NCBI GenBank assembly: GCA_902651635.1
Contig: CACRSC010000005.1
Coordinates: 276,676 to 340,675, forward strand
Origin: Mastigamoeba balamuthi
Taxonomy: Eukaryota > Evosea > Mastigamoebida > Mastigamoebidae
Length of the DNA stretch: 64,000 nucleotides
Direction: 5' to 3'
The notes below the pieces were generated by a model. It was not told the origin of the DNA, searched no databases, and worked only from the letters and a program-made list of their open reading frames with translations. How positions within the stretch are numbered: the stretch's first letter is position 1; every line of letters begins with the position of its first letter. Made by a program: the position numbers and the translations under genes. Below are positions 23,701 to 35,800 of the stretch, one piece after another.

Positions 23701-23865
23701 CCCACTTCGGAGGAGAGCTCCTCCGAGTCCTCTTCGCCCGAACCGTCGTCCTCGTCCTCGTCGCTGTCCAAGACGACCAAGTCCTCGTCCTCGGGCTCCG
23801 GAACGCTCGCAGCGTCGGTGGCCCTCTCGGTGGCGTCAGTGGCCCTCGCGGGCTGGGTCAACTGA
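20751..23865 (+). CDS. Secreted M6-family zinc metalloprotease 3
   Basis: Six exons: 20751-20880, 20956-21268, 21346-21994, 22063-22143, 22209-22820, 22882-23865; predicted 922 residues. ATG 20751 is the first methionine before the signal peptide (LLTLLALLCAAVAYPA). Then propeptide FPGPYDVALPDGSSLRVW, catalytic HELGHTLSLPDLYDQD, calcium-loop-like DKNGDGVVSGAE, WCLMDGGLWNN, GWLTPTVV, GEYFLVENRQQ and VLVWHVNE. The C-terminal part carries the QYSFLEAYGFSLISM module, the Reelin-like domain (WSHVTGGAIGSVCGKASGN), a Ser/Glu stalk and a hydrophobic end. All catalytic motifs are intact. Confidence 0.9.
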
Positions 23866-24861
23866 GACCCCTCCTCCCGTTGCCCGGTTGCCCGCAGCTC
23901 GACGACACGCACACTCGCACTCCCCTCTGATGGCACTGGCACTGAACAAACAATGCTGCGCGGCATGGGCGGAGCAGAAGCTCAGCTTCTTGCTCCTTGT
24001 ACTGCAGAAACACTTGGTGCTTCCATTCTGTCTTCATTCTCAGCCCGCAATATCATCTGCCCTCGTACAGTGTCAGGGTGGCGCCAGTCCGACGCCGTCG
24101 ATCGCCTTTTCGAGGCGGCCCGCTATGGCGGCTTCGCCCCGCTCGTCGTTAATACCACAGAGTCGAAGAAAGACTACTAAGCCAACGGAGGCCTTCGTCG
24201 CCGAGGCGCTCGCCCCACGGCGTGTGCGTGCAGGAAATTGCAGACGAGCTCTGGAAGCAAAAAAGGCAAAGCCCGGCGATGGGCCTTGGGAAGCCTCTGC
24301 CAAGGTGGATGGATTGATGGGTGGTGCAGCCGCACGCAGACCTCTCCAAACGGGCAGGACGGAGCGCGGCGCTGGTGTCCTCGACAGGGCGCCCGCGAGC
24401 CGTTTTCGAATGTGCTGTGCACTCGACTCGTCCGGTCCGCGGTGCGCGGAACACCGGGATGTGCACATGGTGACGACCACGTGCGTTATTGGACAAAAAT
24501 AGGAGCGGTTCCGCTGCCTTTTGCGCATCTAAGATCGTTTCAGATCAGACGTGTAGGCGGGCGTCTATCGGTCGTAGACCAGCGTGGCGCGTCCACTACC
24601 CACAGCACGGCCTACCGTGCCCTCTCGCCGCTGGCCCCATCAGAGAGCAGCGCTGAGGGCCGCGATATTTTTTCCAGTCCCGAGTGCAGTTTCACATAAA
24701 TGATGTTGATTTCTCCTCAGCTTCTCGGTGCAAACCCCAGACCTGTTGAGGCAACGGTGCAGTGTGGGATAGCCGCGCTGCATTTCTGGACATTGCGTTA
24801 ACTAGATATCAGCGGGGTGCGTGTACCACAGGCACTTTTGCTAAAATCCGGCGCTGAGCAA
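23866..24861. other. Intergenic between proteases 3 and 4
   Basis: About 1 kb. Several open frames occur on both strands but none shows a domain, signal peptide or splice structure. I see no gene here. Confidence 0.5.
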
Positions 24862-27800
24862 ATGCAACGACCGACAGCTGTGCTGCTGCTCCTCTCCGCT
24901 GCCGTGGCCCTCGTCGCCGCTGCACCGGCGTTCCCGGGCCCCTTCGACATGCCGCTCGCCGACGGCACCACCCTGCGCGTCTGGAACACCGGCGACGAGT
25001 GTACGTCCTGACAACGCCCGATTTTTCCATTGGCTCCAGAGTTCACTTCGGCAGCAAAAAACAACCCGTCTGTTAAATTTACCTTCTAAGCCTAATAAAA
25101 TGTGCACCCGACAGTCACGGGCACCCGCTACGTCGATGCCGAGGGCAGGCACGTCTTCATCCACGACGACGGCACCCCCTCGTACTACGACCCCACCGGC
25201 GCGCCCGCGGAGCCGCTGGTGTCGCGGCGCCAGGCGGCCGAGCAGGCCAAGTACAGCCCCTCCACGATGCCCGGCGAGTGGGACGCTGAGGCCCGCCTGC
25301 GCCGCGCGCGCTTCAACCAGGACCTCTCTGCCGCGTCGCTGGCCAAGCGCCTCAAGGCCCGCGCCACTGAGCCCCTGGTGGTCGTGATGGTGCAGTACCC
25401 CAACTTCGCTTCGGGCCAGGGCCTCAAGGCGCAGTGCGTTGCAACTCTCACGCTGCCCACCTGTTTGCTCATTATCACTCACGCCAACACTGTGTGTCCG
25501 ACTGCAGCATCCAGAGGACTGTGTTCAACGCGAGCTCGAACGAAGGCAACACTGTCAACGCGTACTACAACCTCGCGTCCAACGGGAAGTTTCAGTTCAC
25601 GCGCGCCCAGGAGACGTCCGACGACAAGGACGACGGCGTCATCGGGCCCGTGACGGTCAACTGCGCGTGGGTCAACCACTCGCAGTGGGGCGTGTACCCC
25701 GACTACAGCTGCGTGCAGCGCAACGCTCTGCTGGGCGCCGCCGAGTTCCTGGACCTCAAGTCCTTCGACCTCAACGGCGACAAGCGCATCACTGGCGACG
25801 AGCTGCACATCGTCCTCGTCATCGCGGGCGGCGACCTCGCGAAGCTGTCGACCCTGGGCGCCACGCGGTGCCCGCACGTGTGGGGCTTCATGCAGCCGAG
25901 CTTCGACACCGAGGCGCAGGGCATCACGTTCGGGCAGCACGTGGTCGTCGGCGAGAAGTGGTACGACTGCGACCAGATGTTCGGCCTCGGCATCGTGACG
26001 CACGAGCTGGGCCACACGCTGTCGCTGCCCGACATCTACGACCAGGACTCCGGCAATCCGTGGGTGGGCCCCTTCTGCCTCATGGACCAGGGCAACTGGA
26101 ACAACAACGGCAAGAACCCCGCGATGATCTCGCCCTTCCTCCGCAGCTACCTCGTGAGCACACAACCCCCTTGCGTAGTCCCTCCACTCACGCTCGACAT
26201 TCCCACAGGGGTGGCTCACGCCCACGGTCGTGTCGACGAGCTCCACAGACGCGATCTCCCTGCAGCCTGTCGGCAACCACCCCGACGCCGTACGTTCAGA
26301 GACCGGTCGGTAGCCCCCAGACAACTGATATCCGAGCGCAGGTTTTGCAGTTCGGGTCCAACCCCAAGGGAGTGGACTGGGAGTGGGACTCGCAGGGTGC
26401 TCACAAGGGCGTCGGCGAGTACTTCCTCGTCGAGAACAGGCAGCGCGTCGGCCTGGACTCCTACTCTACGGGCGCGGGAGTGATCGTCTGGCACATCAAC
26501 GAGGGCGCGGAGCCCGACTCGACGCACGCCAGCGCCATCTCCGTCATCGAGAGGATCGTCAGGAAGACTGTCAACGCCCTCGAGGGCAGCGTCGCCGACG
26601 ACTTCCTGACGCAGTCGACGCGCCAGACGCTCTACTGCGGCGTCGACAAGGCGCAGGTCCCCAACTCGCGCTACGACAACGAGTCCACGTCATGCCTGTC
26701 GCTCAGCGCCACCGTCGACGCCGCCACGGGGGTCGCCACCATCGAGCCGTGGTCCGACACCACGTGCGGGTCGTGCGTGCGCCTCACGGGAGCCTTCGCG
26801 GTGCCCAAGACCGAGTACAGCTTCATCGAGCAGTACGGATTCTCGCTGGTCCCCATGACCTCTGCGACCGCCGTCACCTTCTACAGCAACCTCGCCTCGG
26901 TCAAGCTGCCCGTCACGGTCACCTTCGGCGGCCTGCAGTACACCGAGGCCTTCATTTGCGCCAACGTGAGCAAATTCGCCGACTTCGTTTTTTCCCCTCA
27001 TCTTTTCGTTTGTTCTGTTGAGTTGTTCGGAACGTCGGCTTTGTTCGGTTCTGTTCTGACGGATGGTCACCTACAGGGATACATCAACTTCTTGGGCGTC
27101 AACATGGCGAAGAACGGGGCTGGCAAGTACCCCACCATCGCGCCCTTCTCTGGCGAAGACCTGAACGCGACGACGGCGTCTGTCAAGGCCTTCACGTGCG
27201 CCGCCCCGTTCGCCGCCGGGCAGTGCCTCGCCGTACAGTGGAACTACGCAACGCTGACGGTCCAGGCCGTCATGCACGAGAACGGCAACATCTACTTCAT
27301 CTACTCGGGCACCGTCACCGCCGCCCTGCAGGCGTTTGTGTCGACGGGCATCTCAGGGTCCATCAACTTCTTCAACACGCTCTTCAAGTCGTACGACTGG
27401 ACGCTGCCCACCACCACGCCCGCCGCGGTGCTCCTGGCGCCCAAGGCCATCGGGCTGCTGTCCCTGCCCTTCCACGACTCGTTCGACTCGGTGTCGCCGA
27501 ACTCGTGGGCCAGCGTCATGTGCGGCAAGGCCTCGGACGTCTGCGGCTCGGCCTCGGGCAAGGCGCTGACGTTCGACCCCACCAACTGCCACAACCGCCA
27601 GGCTGTCCCCTTCGGCTTCGACGTCTCGCGCTGCGCCACCGTCTCGGTGTCGTTCTTCCTCGGCCCGGCGGGCGCGCGGACGGGCTGCACCCCCGTGGGC
27701 AACACGATCTTCTGGGGCTACACGCTCGACTCGCAGATGTCCCCGTCGTGGCTCGGGGCGACCAAGGTCAACGGGACCAACGGCCTCGAGGTCACCACCG

Positions 27801-28069
27801 GCGGCGCCAACACGATGTACCTCGTGTTCAACTACCAGGCCGCGGGGATGGTCTTCATCGACGACCTCAGCGTCACGTGCGTCAGCGAGGCCTCGTCGAC
27901 GCACAAGCCCAGCGGGTCCAGCGGGGCTGCGACGTCGTCCAAGTCCAAGACATCGACAGCGAGCAAGGAGTCGCTGGAGCACTCGAGCCACGAGTCCATG
28001 AAGTCCGGCTCCTCTGCCGCTGCCGCCTGCGCTGTGGCAATCGTCGTGGCTGCGCTGCTTGCTCTCTGA
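24862..28069 (+). CDS. Secreted M6-family zinc metalloprotease 4
   Basis: Six exons: 24862-25000, 25115-25433, 25508-26153, 26209-26289, 26342-26965, 27077-28069; predicted 933 residues. Signal peptide (AVLLLLSAAVALVAAAPA), propeptide FPGPFDMPLADGTTLRVW, catalytic HELGHTLSLPDIYDQD, EF-hand-like loop DLNGDKRITGDE, GEYFLVENRQR and VIVWHINE. C-terminal half: YSFIEQYGFSLVPM, the continuation GYINFLGV, a Reelin-like domain and a Ser/Lys stalk ending in a hydrophobic tail (CAVAIVVAALLAL). Intron 5 (111 bp) is a multiple of three without a stop, so an unspliced form stays in frame. Proteases 4-6 form a subgroup (PDIYD rather than PDLYD, VKAFTC/ARTFTC modules). Confidence 0.9.
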
Positions 28070-28725
28070 AACAAATAGAACGCCTGCGAAGCCAGCTCCT
28101 CCGCTTCCACCTTCCAACACCGCGCTTCAACAACACAAAACAGCAAAATACAAAAACACTCTACAGAGACAACGCAAGTGCTGGATCGAGCTTTCTGCGT
28201 CTCTCAGCTGTCTCGTAGTGTCTGTCCGCCATCCTTCTGGTCTCAATCTGCGGAGACTCCTTTCTTCTCCATCTTAGCTATAAAATTACAGTATCTGTAT
28301 TTACTGGCTCCCTCGAAAAGCACCGCAGAGGGACCACTTGTTGGTTGGGCTCAAAATGCACGCCAGACCAGGAAGTCGGCGTGAGGCGCTGCTATCAAGA
28401 CTCTCCCTCTCCTTCAAGAGCCCACGCCGGGAGCAGCGCGGCAACAGAGAAATTCCTCTCCCGGCAGGTGCAGCCAGCAGAGCGAGAGCACTCGGCGGCC
28501 TGCAGAGTTCTCTTCTCACGGGTCCTTCTCGTTTTCGCTTGCGGTGCTAGTCCAGCAGCCCGGCTTGCGGTGTGCAACGCCGAGTACACTCCCGGCAGGC
28601 CTGTTCTGGCAATGGTGCACTCGATCTTGGATCACCGAATTGCACATTCCCGCTGTCTATAAATATCTGTCAGCACGCACGAGGGCACATTTGTTATTCA
28701 ACAGTGCCTGAGCACCGGCAAGCGA
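28070..28725. other. Intergenic between proteases 4 and 5
   Basis: About 650 bp. No gene. It contains the TATA-like box for protease 5. Confidence 0.5.
28658..28665 (+). promoter_or_regulatory. TATA-like box of protease 5
   Basis: TATAAATA, 68 bp upstream of the ATG at 28726. This is the clearest TATA-like match upstream of the protease genes. Confidence 0.4.
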
Positions 28726-31700
28726 ATGCAACGCCCGACAGCTGTGCTGCTGCTCCTCTCCGCTGCCGTGGCCCTCGTCGCGGCGACGCCGGCGTTCCCG
28801 GGCCCCTTCGACATGCCGCTGCCCGACGGCACCACCCTGCGCATCTGGAACATCGGAGACGAGTGTACGTCCTGACAGTACCGTTTTCCAGCGGCGGGGG
28901 GTGCACATTGAAACCCCAACTCTGCCCGCATGTTAATTTTCCCGTTCAGCCTAATAAAATGTGCACCCGACAGTCACGGGCCCCCGCTACGTCGACGCCG
29001 AGGGCAAGCACGTCTACATCCACGACGACGGCACCCCCTCGTACTACGACCCCACCGGCGCGCCCGCGGAGCCGCTGGTGTCGCGGCGCCAGGCGGCCGA
29101 GCAGGCACAGTACAGCCCCTCCACGATGCCCGACGAGTGGGACGCGGAGGCCCGCCAGCGCCGCGCGCGCTTCAACCAGGACCTCACGGCCGCGTCGCTG
29201 GCCAAGCGCCTCAAGGCCCGCGCCACGGAGCCCCTGGCGGTCGTGATGGTGCAGTACCCCGACTTCTTCACGCTCCCGGGCACCAAAGAGCAGTGCGTTG
29301 CAACTCTCCCCAATTTCTGCACTATTTCCCGTGAACCTCTGCACACTTGCGCCCGCACACAACTGAACCTCGGGAACGACAGCATCCTGAAGAGCGTGTT
29401 CAACGCGAGCTCGCCCAAGGGCGACACGGTCAACGCGTACTACAACCTCGCGTCCAACGGGAAGTTCCAGTTCACGCAGGCGCACGAGACGTCCGACGAC
29501 AAGGACGACGGCGTCATCGGGCCCGTGACGGTCAACTGCGCGTGGGTCAACCACTCGCAGTGGGGCGTGTACCCCGACTACAGTTGCGTGCAGCGCAACG
29601 CTCTGCTGGCGGCAGCCCCGTTCCTGGACCTCAAGTCGTTCGACCTCGACGGCAACAAGCGCATCACTGGCGACGAGCTGCACATCGTCCTCGTCATCGC
29701 CGGAGGAGAGCTCTCGACGCTCTCACCCGCGGGCGTGATGCACTGCCCGCACGTGTGGGGCTTCATGCAGCCGAGCTTCGACGTGGTGGCGCAGGGCATC
29801 ACGTTCGGGCAGCACGTGGTCATCGGCGAGAACTGGTACGACTGCAAGACGCCGTTCAACATCGGCATCGTGACGCACGAGCTGGGCCACACGCTGTCGC
29901 TGCCCGACATCTACGACATGGACACCGGCAAGCAGTGGGTGGGCCCCTTCTGCCTGATGGACGGAGGAAACTGGAACAACGGCGGCAGGAACCCCGCGAT
30001 GATCTCGCCCTTCCTCCGCAGCTACCTCGTACGCCCCTTGGTCCTGAGCCGCAGCAACTCACGATTGCGCCTGCGACACAGGGCTGGCTCACGCCCACGG
30101 TCGTGTCGACGACCTCCACGGCCTCGATCAGCCTTCCGCCCGTCGGCAACCACCCCGACGCTGTATGCACAACAGTCAATTGGTTTGCAGACATCGCTGA
30201 CATCGCTGTGCAGGTTCTGCAGTTCGGGTCGAACCCCAACGGCGTCGACTGGGAGTGGGACTCGCGGAGTGCTCACAAGGGCGTCGGCGAATACTACCTC
30301 GTCGAGAACAGGCAGAAGGTCGGCCTGGATCAGTACTCGACGGCCGCGGGAGTGATCGTCTGGCACATCAACGAGGCCGCGGCCCCCAGTCGACGCACTC
30401 CAAGGCGCTGAGCAACATCGAGAAGATCGTCAGGAAGACTGTCAACGCCCTTGAGGGCAGCGTCACCGACGACTTCCTGACGCAGTCGACGCGCCAGACG
30501 CTGTACTGCGGCATCAACCCGACTCAGGTGCCCAACACGCTGCTCGACAACGAGTCTGCCTCGTGCGTCTCCATGAGCGCCACCGTCGACGCCACGACGG
30601 GCATGGCCACCATCGAGCCGTGGACCGACTCGGCCTGCGGGTCGTGCGTGTGGGGCCAGGGCGGCATCGCTGTGCCCACGACCGAGTACAGCTTCATCGA
30701 GCAGTTCGGCCTCTCGCTGGTCCCCATGGACAGCGCCTCCCCTGTCACGTTCTACAGCGGCTTCGGATCTGCCAAGCTGCCCTTCACGTTCACATTTGCC
30801 GGCGCCCCTTACACTGGGATCTTCGTTGCAGCCAACGTGAGCACATTCTCGCTGACTTCGTTTTATTGTTCGGCTCTGACAAATTGTCTCTACCCCAGGG
30901 GTTCATTAACTTCGGGAGCATCAACGCGGACGCCACCGGGGCTGGCAAGTACCCCACCGTCGCGCCCTACGTCGTTGATCCCGCGGCGACCTCTGCGTCT
31001 GCCAGGACCTTCACGTGCTCTGCGCCGCTGCCTGCGGGGCGGTGCTACGCCGTCCAGTGGAACTACACAGCGGTCACGGTCCAGGTCGTCCTGCACGAGA
31101 ACAGCAACATCTACTACATCTACTCGGGCACCGTCAGCACGACGGCCACGCCGCTGGTGTCTACGGGCGCCTCAGGGTCCATCTTCTACGCCAACACGTT
31201 CTGGAAGAGCTACGACTGGACGCTGCCCACCGCCGCGCCCGCCGTGATGCTCGTGGCGCCCAGGCCCATGGGGCTGCTCTCCCTGCCCTTCCACGACTCG
31301 TTCGACACGCTGTCGCCGTCGTCGTGGGCCAGCGTCATGTGCGGCAAGGTCTCCGACGTCTGCGGCTCGGCCTCGGGCACCGCGCTGACGTTCGACCCCA
31401 CCAACTGCCACAACCGCATGGCCATCCCCACCGGCTTCGACATCTCGGGCTGCCCCACCGTCGCCGTCTCGTTCTTCTTCGGCCCCGCGGGGGCTCGCGA
31501 GGGCTGCACCCCCGTGTCCAACACGATCTTCTGGGGCTACGCGTTCGGCGTGATGGGCGGCCCCGCCAACTGGCTCGGGGTCTCGGTCATCAACGGGACC
31601 AACACCCTCGAGGTGGCCACCGGCGGCGCGCAGTCGATGTTCATCACCTTCGACTACATGGGGGCCGGGATGATGTTCATCGACGACCTCAGCGTCAAGT

Positions 31701-31990
31701 GCGCCACGGAGGCCTCGTCGGCGTCGGTGCACACCGAGTCCTCGGCGTCCTCCACGCACACGACGTCGAGCAAGACCGAGCAGAGCAGCAGCTCCACGTC
31801 GGCGTGCAGCGAGTCGACGGAGGGGTCGTCGGCGTCGTCGGCGTCGACTTCGGAGCAGAAGAGCTCGAACACGACGCAGCACAGCAGCAGCTCTTCGGAG
31901 AAGTCGAGCGACGAGTCCTGGATCTCCGGAGCGTCCTCTGCTGCCATCTGCACTGCGGCGGCCGTCGTGGCAGCCCTGCTCGCACTCTGA
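28726..31990 (+). CDS. Secreted M6-family zinc metalloprotease 5, with a 1-base frameshift
   Basis: Six exons: 28726-28864, 28974-29292, 29383-30028, 30082-30162, 30214-30836, 30899-31990. Signal peptide and propeptide are nearly identical to protease 4. Catalytic HELGHTLSLPDIYDMD, loop DLDGNKRITGDE, GEYYLVENRQK and VIVWHINE are intact. After INEAAAP the frame is broken: the C tract at 30383-30387 has five Cs where protease 6 has six, and exon 5 is 623 nt instead of a multiple of three. Read as given, the protein ends soon after the catalytic domain, before the C-terminal modules and GPI-type tail. The downstream frame stays open to 31990 and would give about 966 residues in total. Either a recent inactivation or a homopolymer sequencing error. 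Confidence 0.85.
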
Positions 31991-32897
31991 CACCACACGC
32001 CTGCGAAGCCCGGGCCCCCACGCATTCCCTCACTACACGTAACAATACTCGCAACGAAAGAACTTAGTGGGCGGCTCATGTCTGCGTGCTAATGCCTGCT
32101 GCGCTGTTTCTGTGCGGGCCGTTCTCGAAGTCACAGGCGCCGTCGATGCACAAGAGCCCGCGCGATCTCCCAGCGGATTTCGTTTGCACGCTGCTGGTGC
32201 GTACGACGATCGGTGCCTCCCGTCTCTCTTTCTGCGCGTATGGCGAGAACAGTGACGCGATAATATTTGCAGCGGTGCCCTGCTGTTAGGTCGGGCGGCG
32301 TTCATAGAACCTCTTCCCCGATGTCGCGCGCTTCGGTGGGCCGAAGTGGGTTATTCCGGGGGTGGTGGATTTGTCTTGCTAAGCTCCAGCTTGGATAACC
32401 GGTGTTGCAGTGCCCTGCCAGCAGCCCGCGTCAGCACGACAGGGCAGGGCCCCGATGCGGTGTGCAGCCTTGCAGGCCCGTCTTAATGCTGGCGTTGCCG
32501 GACGCCCTGGGTGGTGCGCCGCAAGCACCAGGACGTCGGTCGGTGCACAAAATGCACAAAGGCACCGATCGGGGGCGCTTGGGCTCACGAATACGGGCAT
32601 CGATATTGGCAACTACGTCGGAGGGTGCTCGCTTGTGCTGAGGGCCCGTGCAGGCATTTGGGGAGACCTCTGCGCGACTCGTCCGAACGGGCTGCCTGAG
32701 GAACTGTGCAGCGCGCCCGCGATGTTTTTCCAATCCGGATCTCCAGGTTCACTTTTTGGGGCGCCGTATTCGAAACGCAAATAGACCTACCCTGATTAGG
32801 CAATCGATGACGACGCTGCATTTTCCTCTCGGCCCTCTCCCTGTCCTAGCCACAGAATCACAGTGTGCATTATTGTTATTCAGTAACAACAGTCCAC
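31991..32897. other. Intergenic between proteases 5 and 6
   Basis: About 900 bp without a supported gene; open frames here are short, overlapping and featureless. Confidence 0.5.
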
Positions 32898-35800
32898 ATG
32901 CAACGACAGTCGGCACTGCTGCTCCTCTGCGCTGCTGTGGCCCTCGTGGCTGCCGCCCCTGCGTTCCCGGGCCCCCACGACCTGCCCCTTACCGACGGCA
33001 CCACCCTGCGCGTCTGGAACACCGGCGACGAGTGTACGCCCGGCCCCTCTTCGCTGAACTAGCCCTTTTTAGTTGCTGCAACTGACAGTTTGCTTCTTTT
33101 TCTCCGCGCCTGTTCATGCAACAATGACTGACTCCCCGCCTTCGCAGTCACGGGCCCCCGCTACGTCGACGCCGAGGGCAGGCACGTCTACATCCACAAT
33201 GACGGTACCCCCTCGTACTACGGGCCCACCGGCGCGCCCGCGGAGCCGCTGGTATCGCGGCGCCAGGCGGCCGAGCAGGCCAAGTACAGCCCCTCCACGA
33301 TGCCCGACGAGTGGGACGCGGAGGCCCGCCAGCGCCGCGTGCGCTTCAACGAGGGCCTCTCGGCCGGGGCGCTGGCCAAGCGCCTCAAGGCCCGGGCCAC
33401 GGAGCCCCTGGTCTTCGTGCTCGTGCAGTACCCCGACTTCTTCTCGCGCCCGGGCACAAACGAGCAGTGCGACACCATTTATGCCGCATTTTCTGCATCT
33501 CGCAGTGCACGTCTCTGCCCAGCGGCTCACACGGCTCTCCTCCGCCCCCCCTCGCAGCATCCAGAAGATGGTGTTCGGCCCCAGCTCAGCGGCGGGCGTG
33601 GGCGACACGATCAACGGGTACTACGACATCGCCTCGGACGGCAAGTTCCAGTGGACGCGCGCGCCCGAGTCGTCCAACGTGAGCAACGACGGCGTCATCG
33701 GGCCCGTGACGGTCCCCTGCGCGTGGGTCAACCACTCGCAGTGGGGCGTGTACCCCGACTACAGCTGCGTCGAGCGCAACGGGCTGCTGCTCGCAGCGCA
33801 GTACCTGGACCTCGCGTCTTTCGACCTCAACGGCGACAAGTTCCTCGACGGCTCGGAGCTGCACGTCGTCCTCGTCATCGCCGGAGGAGAGCTCTCGACG
33901 CTCTCGCCCGCGGGCGTGATGCACTGCCCGCACGTGTGGGGCTTCATGTGCCCGGGCGCGAGCTTCAAGGTGACGGCGCAGGGCATCACGTTTGGCGAGC
34001 ACGTGGTAATCGGCGAGAACTGGGTCGACTGCACGGTCCCCTTCAACATCGGCGTCTTGACGCACGAGCTGGGCCACACGCTGTCGCTGCCCGACATCTA
34101 CGACCAGGATAAGGGCGGCCAGTGGGTGGGCCCCTTCTGCCTGATGGACGGCGGCTGCTGGAACAACGGCGGCAAGAACCCCGGCATGATCTCCCCCTTC
34201 CTCCGCAGCTACCTCGTACGCCTCTCCGCGCCATCCCCCAGAACACGTCACGAGGGCGGCCCCGGGCTGACGCTTTCCGCTGCAGGGGTGGCTCACGCCC
34301 ACGGTCGTGTCGCCGACCTCCACGGCCTCGATCAGCCTGCCGCCCGTCGGCAACCATCCCAATGCTGTAAGAAGCCCCCCTCCAATTCAATTGCTTTTAC
34401 TGTGCCAGGGTTTTCGCTGACGTCACTGCGCGCAGGTGCTGCAGTTCGGGTCCAACCCCAACGGCGTCGACTGGGAGTGGGACTCGCGGCACGCGCACTC
34501 GGGTGTCGGCGAGTACTACCTCGTCGAGAACAGGCAGCCGGTCGGCCTGGACCAGTACGCCGATGCCGTGGGCGGTGGAGTGCTCGTCTGGCACATCAAC
34601 GAGGCCGCGGCCCCCCAGTCGACGCACGCCAGCGCGCTGAGCAACATCGAGAAGCTCGTCAGGAAGACCGTCAACGCCGTCGAGGGCAACAGAATCGACG
34701 ACTACCTGACGCAGGCCGGTCGCAAGACGCTGTACTGCGGCATCGACCCCACTGTGGTGCCCAACACGCTGCTCGACAACGAGTCGGCCTCGTGCGTCTC
34801 CATGAGCGCCACAATTGACACCGCGACGGGCATCGCCACCATCGAGCCGTGGTCCGACGCGGCCTGCGGGTCGTGTGTCTTCGGCCAGGGCGGCCTCGCT
34901 GTGCCCACGACGCAGTACAGCATCATCGAGCAGTTCGGCTTCTCGCTGGTCCCCATGGAGAGCAACTCCTCCCTCACGTTCTACAGCGGCTTCGCTCCCG
35001 TCAAGCTGCCCTTCACGTTCACCTTTGGCGGCGCCGCCTACAACGAGGCCTTCATCTGCGCCAACGTGAGCACTCCTCCGACTTGCAATTTTTGCGTGTT
35101 CCATCTGCTCTCTGACAGTCGTCTCTCCCCAGGGGTACATCAACTTCGTGAGCATCAACACGGGCGCCAGCGGGTCTGGCAAGTACCCCACCATCGCGCC
35201 CTACGCCGGCGAGACGCCTGCCTCGTACGGCTCGGCCAGGACCTTCACGTGCTCTGCGCCGCTGCCTGCGGGGCAGTGCTACGCCGTCCAGTGGAACTAC
35301 GCCCACCTCGTCAACCAGGTCGTCCTGCACGAGAACGGCAACGCCTACTACATCTACTCGGGCAACGTCACGACCGGATTCACGACCTACGTCTCCACGG
35401 GCGTCTCGGGGTCCATCAGGTACGCCGACGGCCTCTGGACGGCCTACGACTGGACGCTGCCTGCCGCCAAGCCCGCCGCGCTGCTCGTGGCGCCCCGGCC
35501 CATGGGGCTGCTGCCCCTGCCGTTCGTCGACTCGTTCGAGACGGTCTCGGCCTCGTCGTGGTCCAACGTGCTGTGCGGCCAGTCCTCTGATGTCTGCGGC
35601 TCGGCCTCGGGCAAGGCGCTGACATTCGACCCGACAAACTGCCACAACAACATGGCCGTCCCCTGGGGCATCGACGTCTCGGGCTGCGCCAACGTCTCCA
35701 TCGCCTTCTCCTTCGGCCCCTCGGCGGCCAAGCAGGGCTGCAGCCCCGTGGCCACCACCGTCTGGTGGGGCTACACGCTGGGCGCGCAGACGTACCCGTC

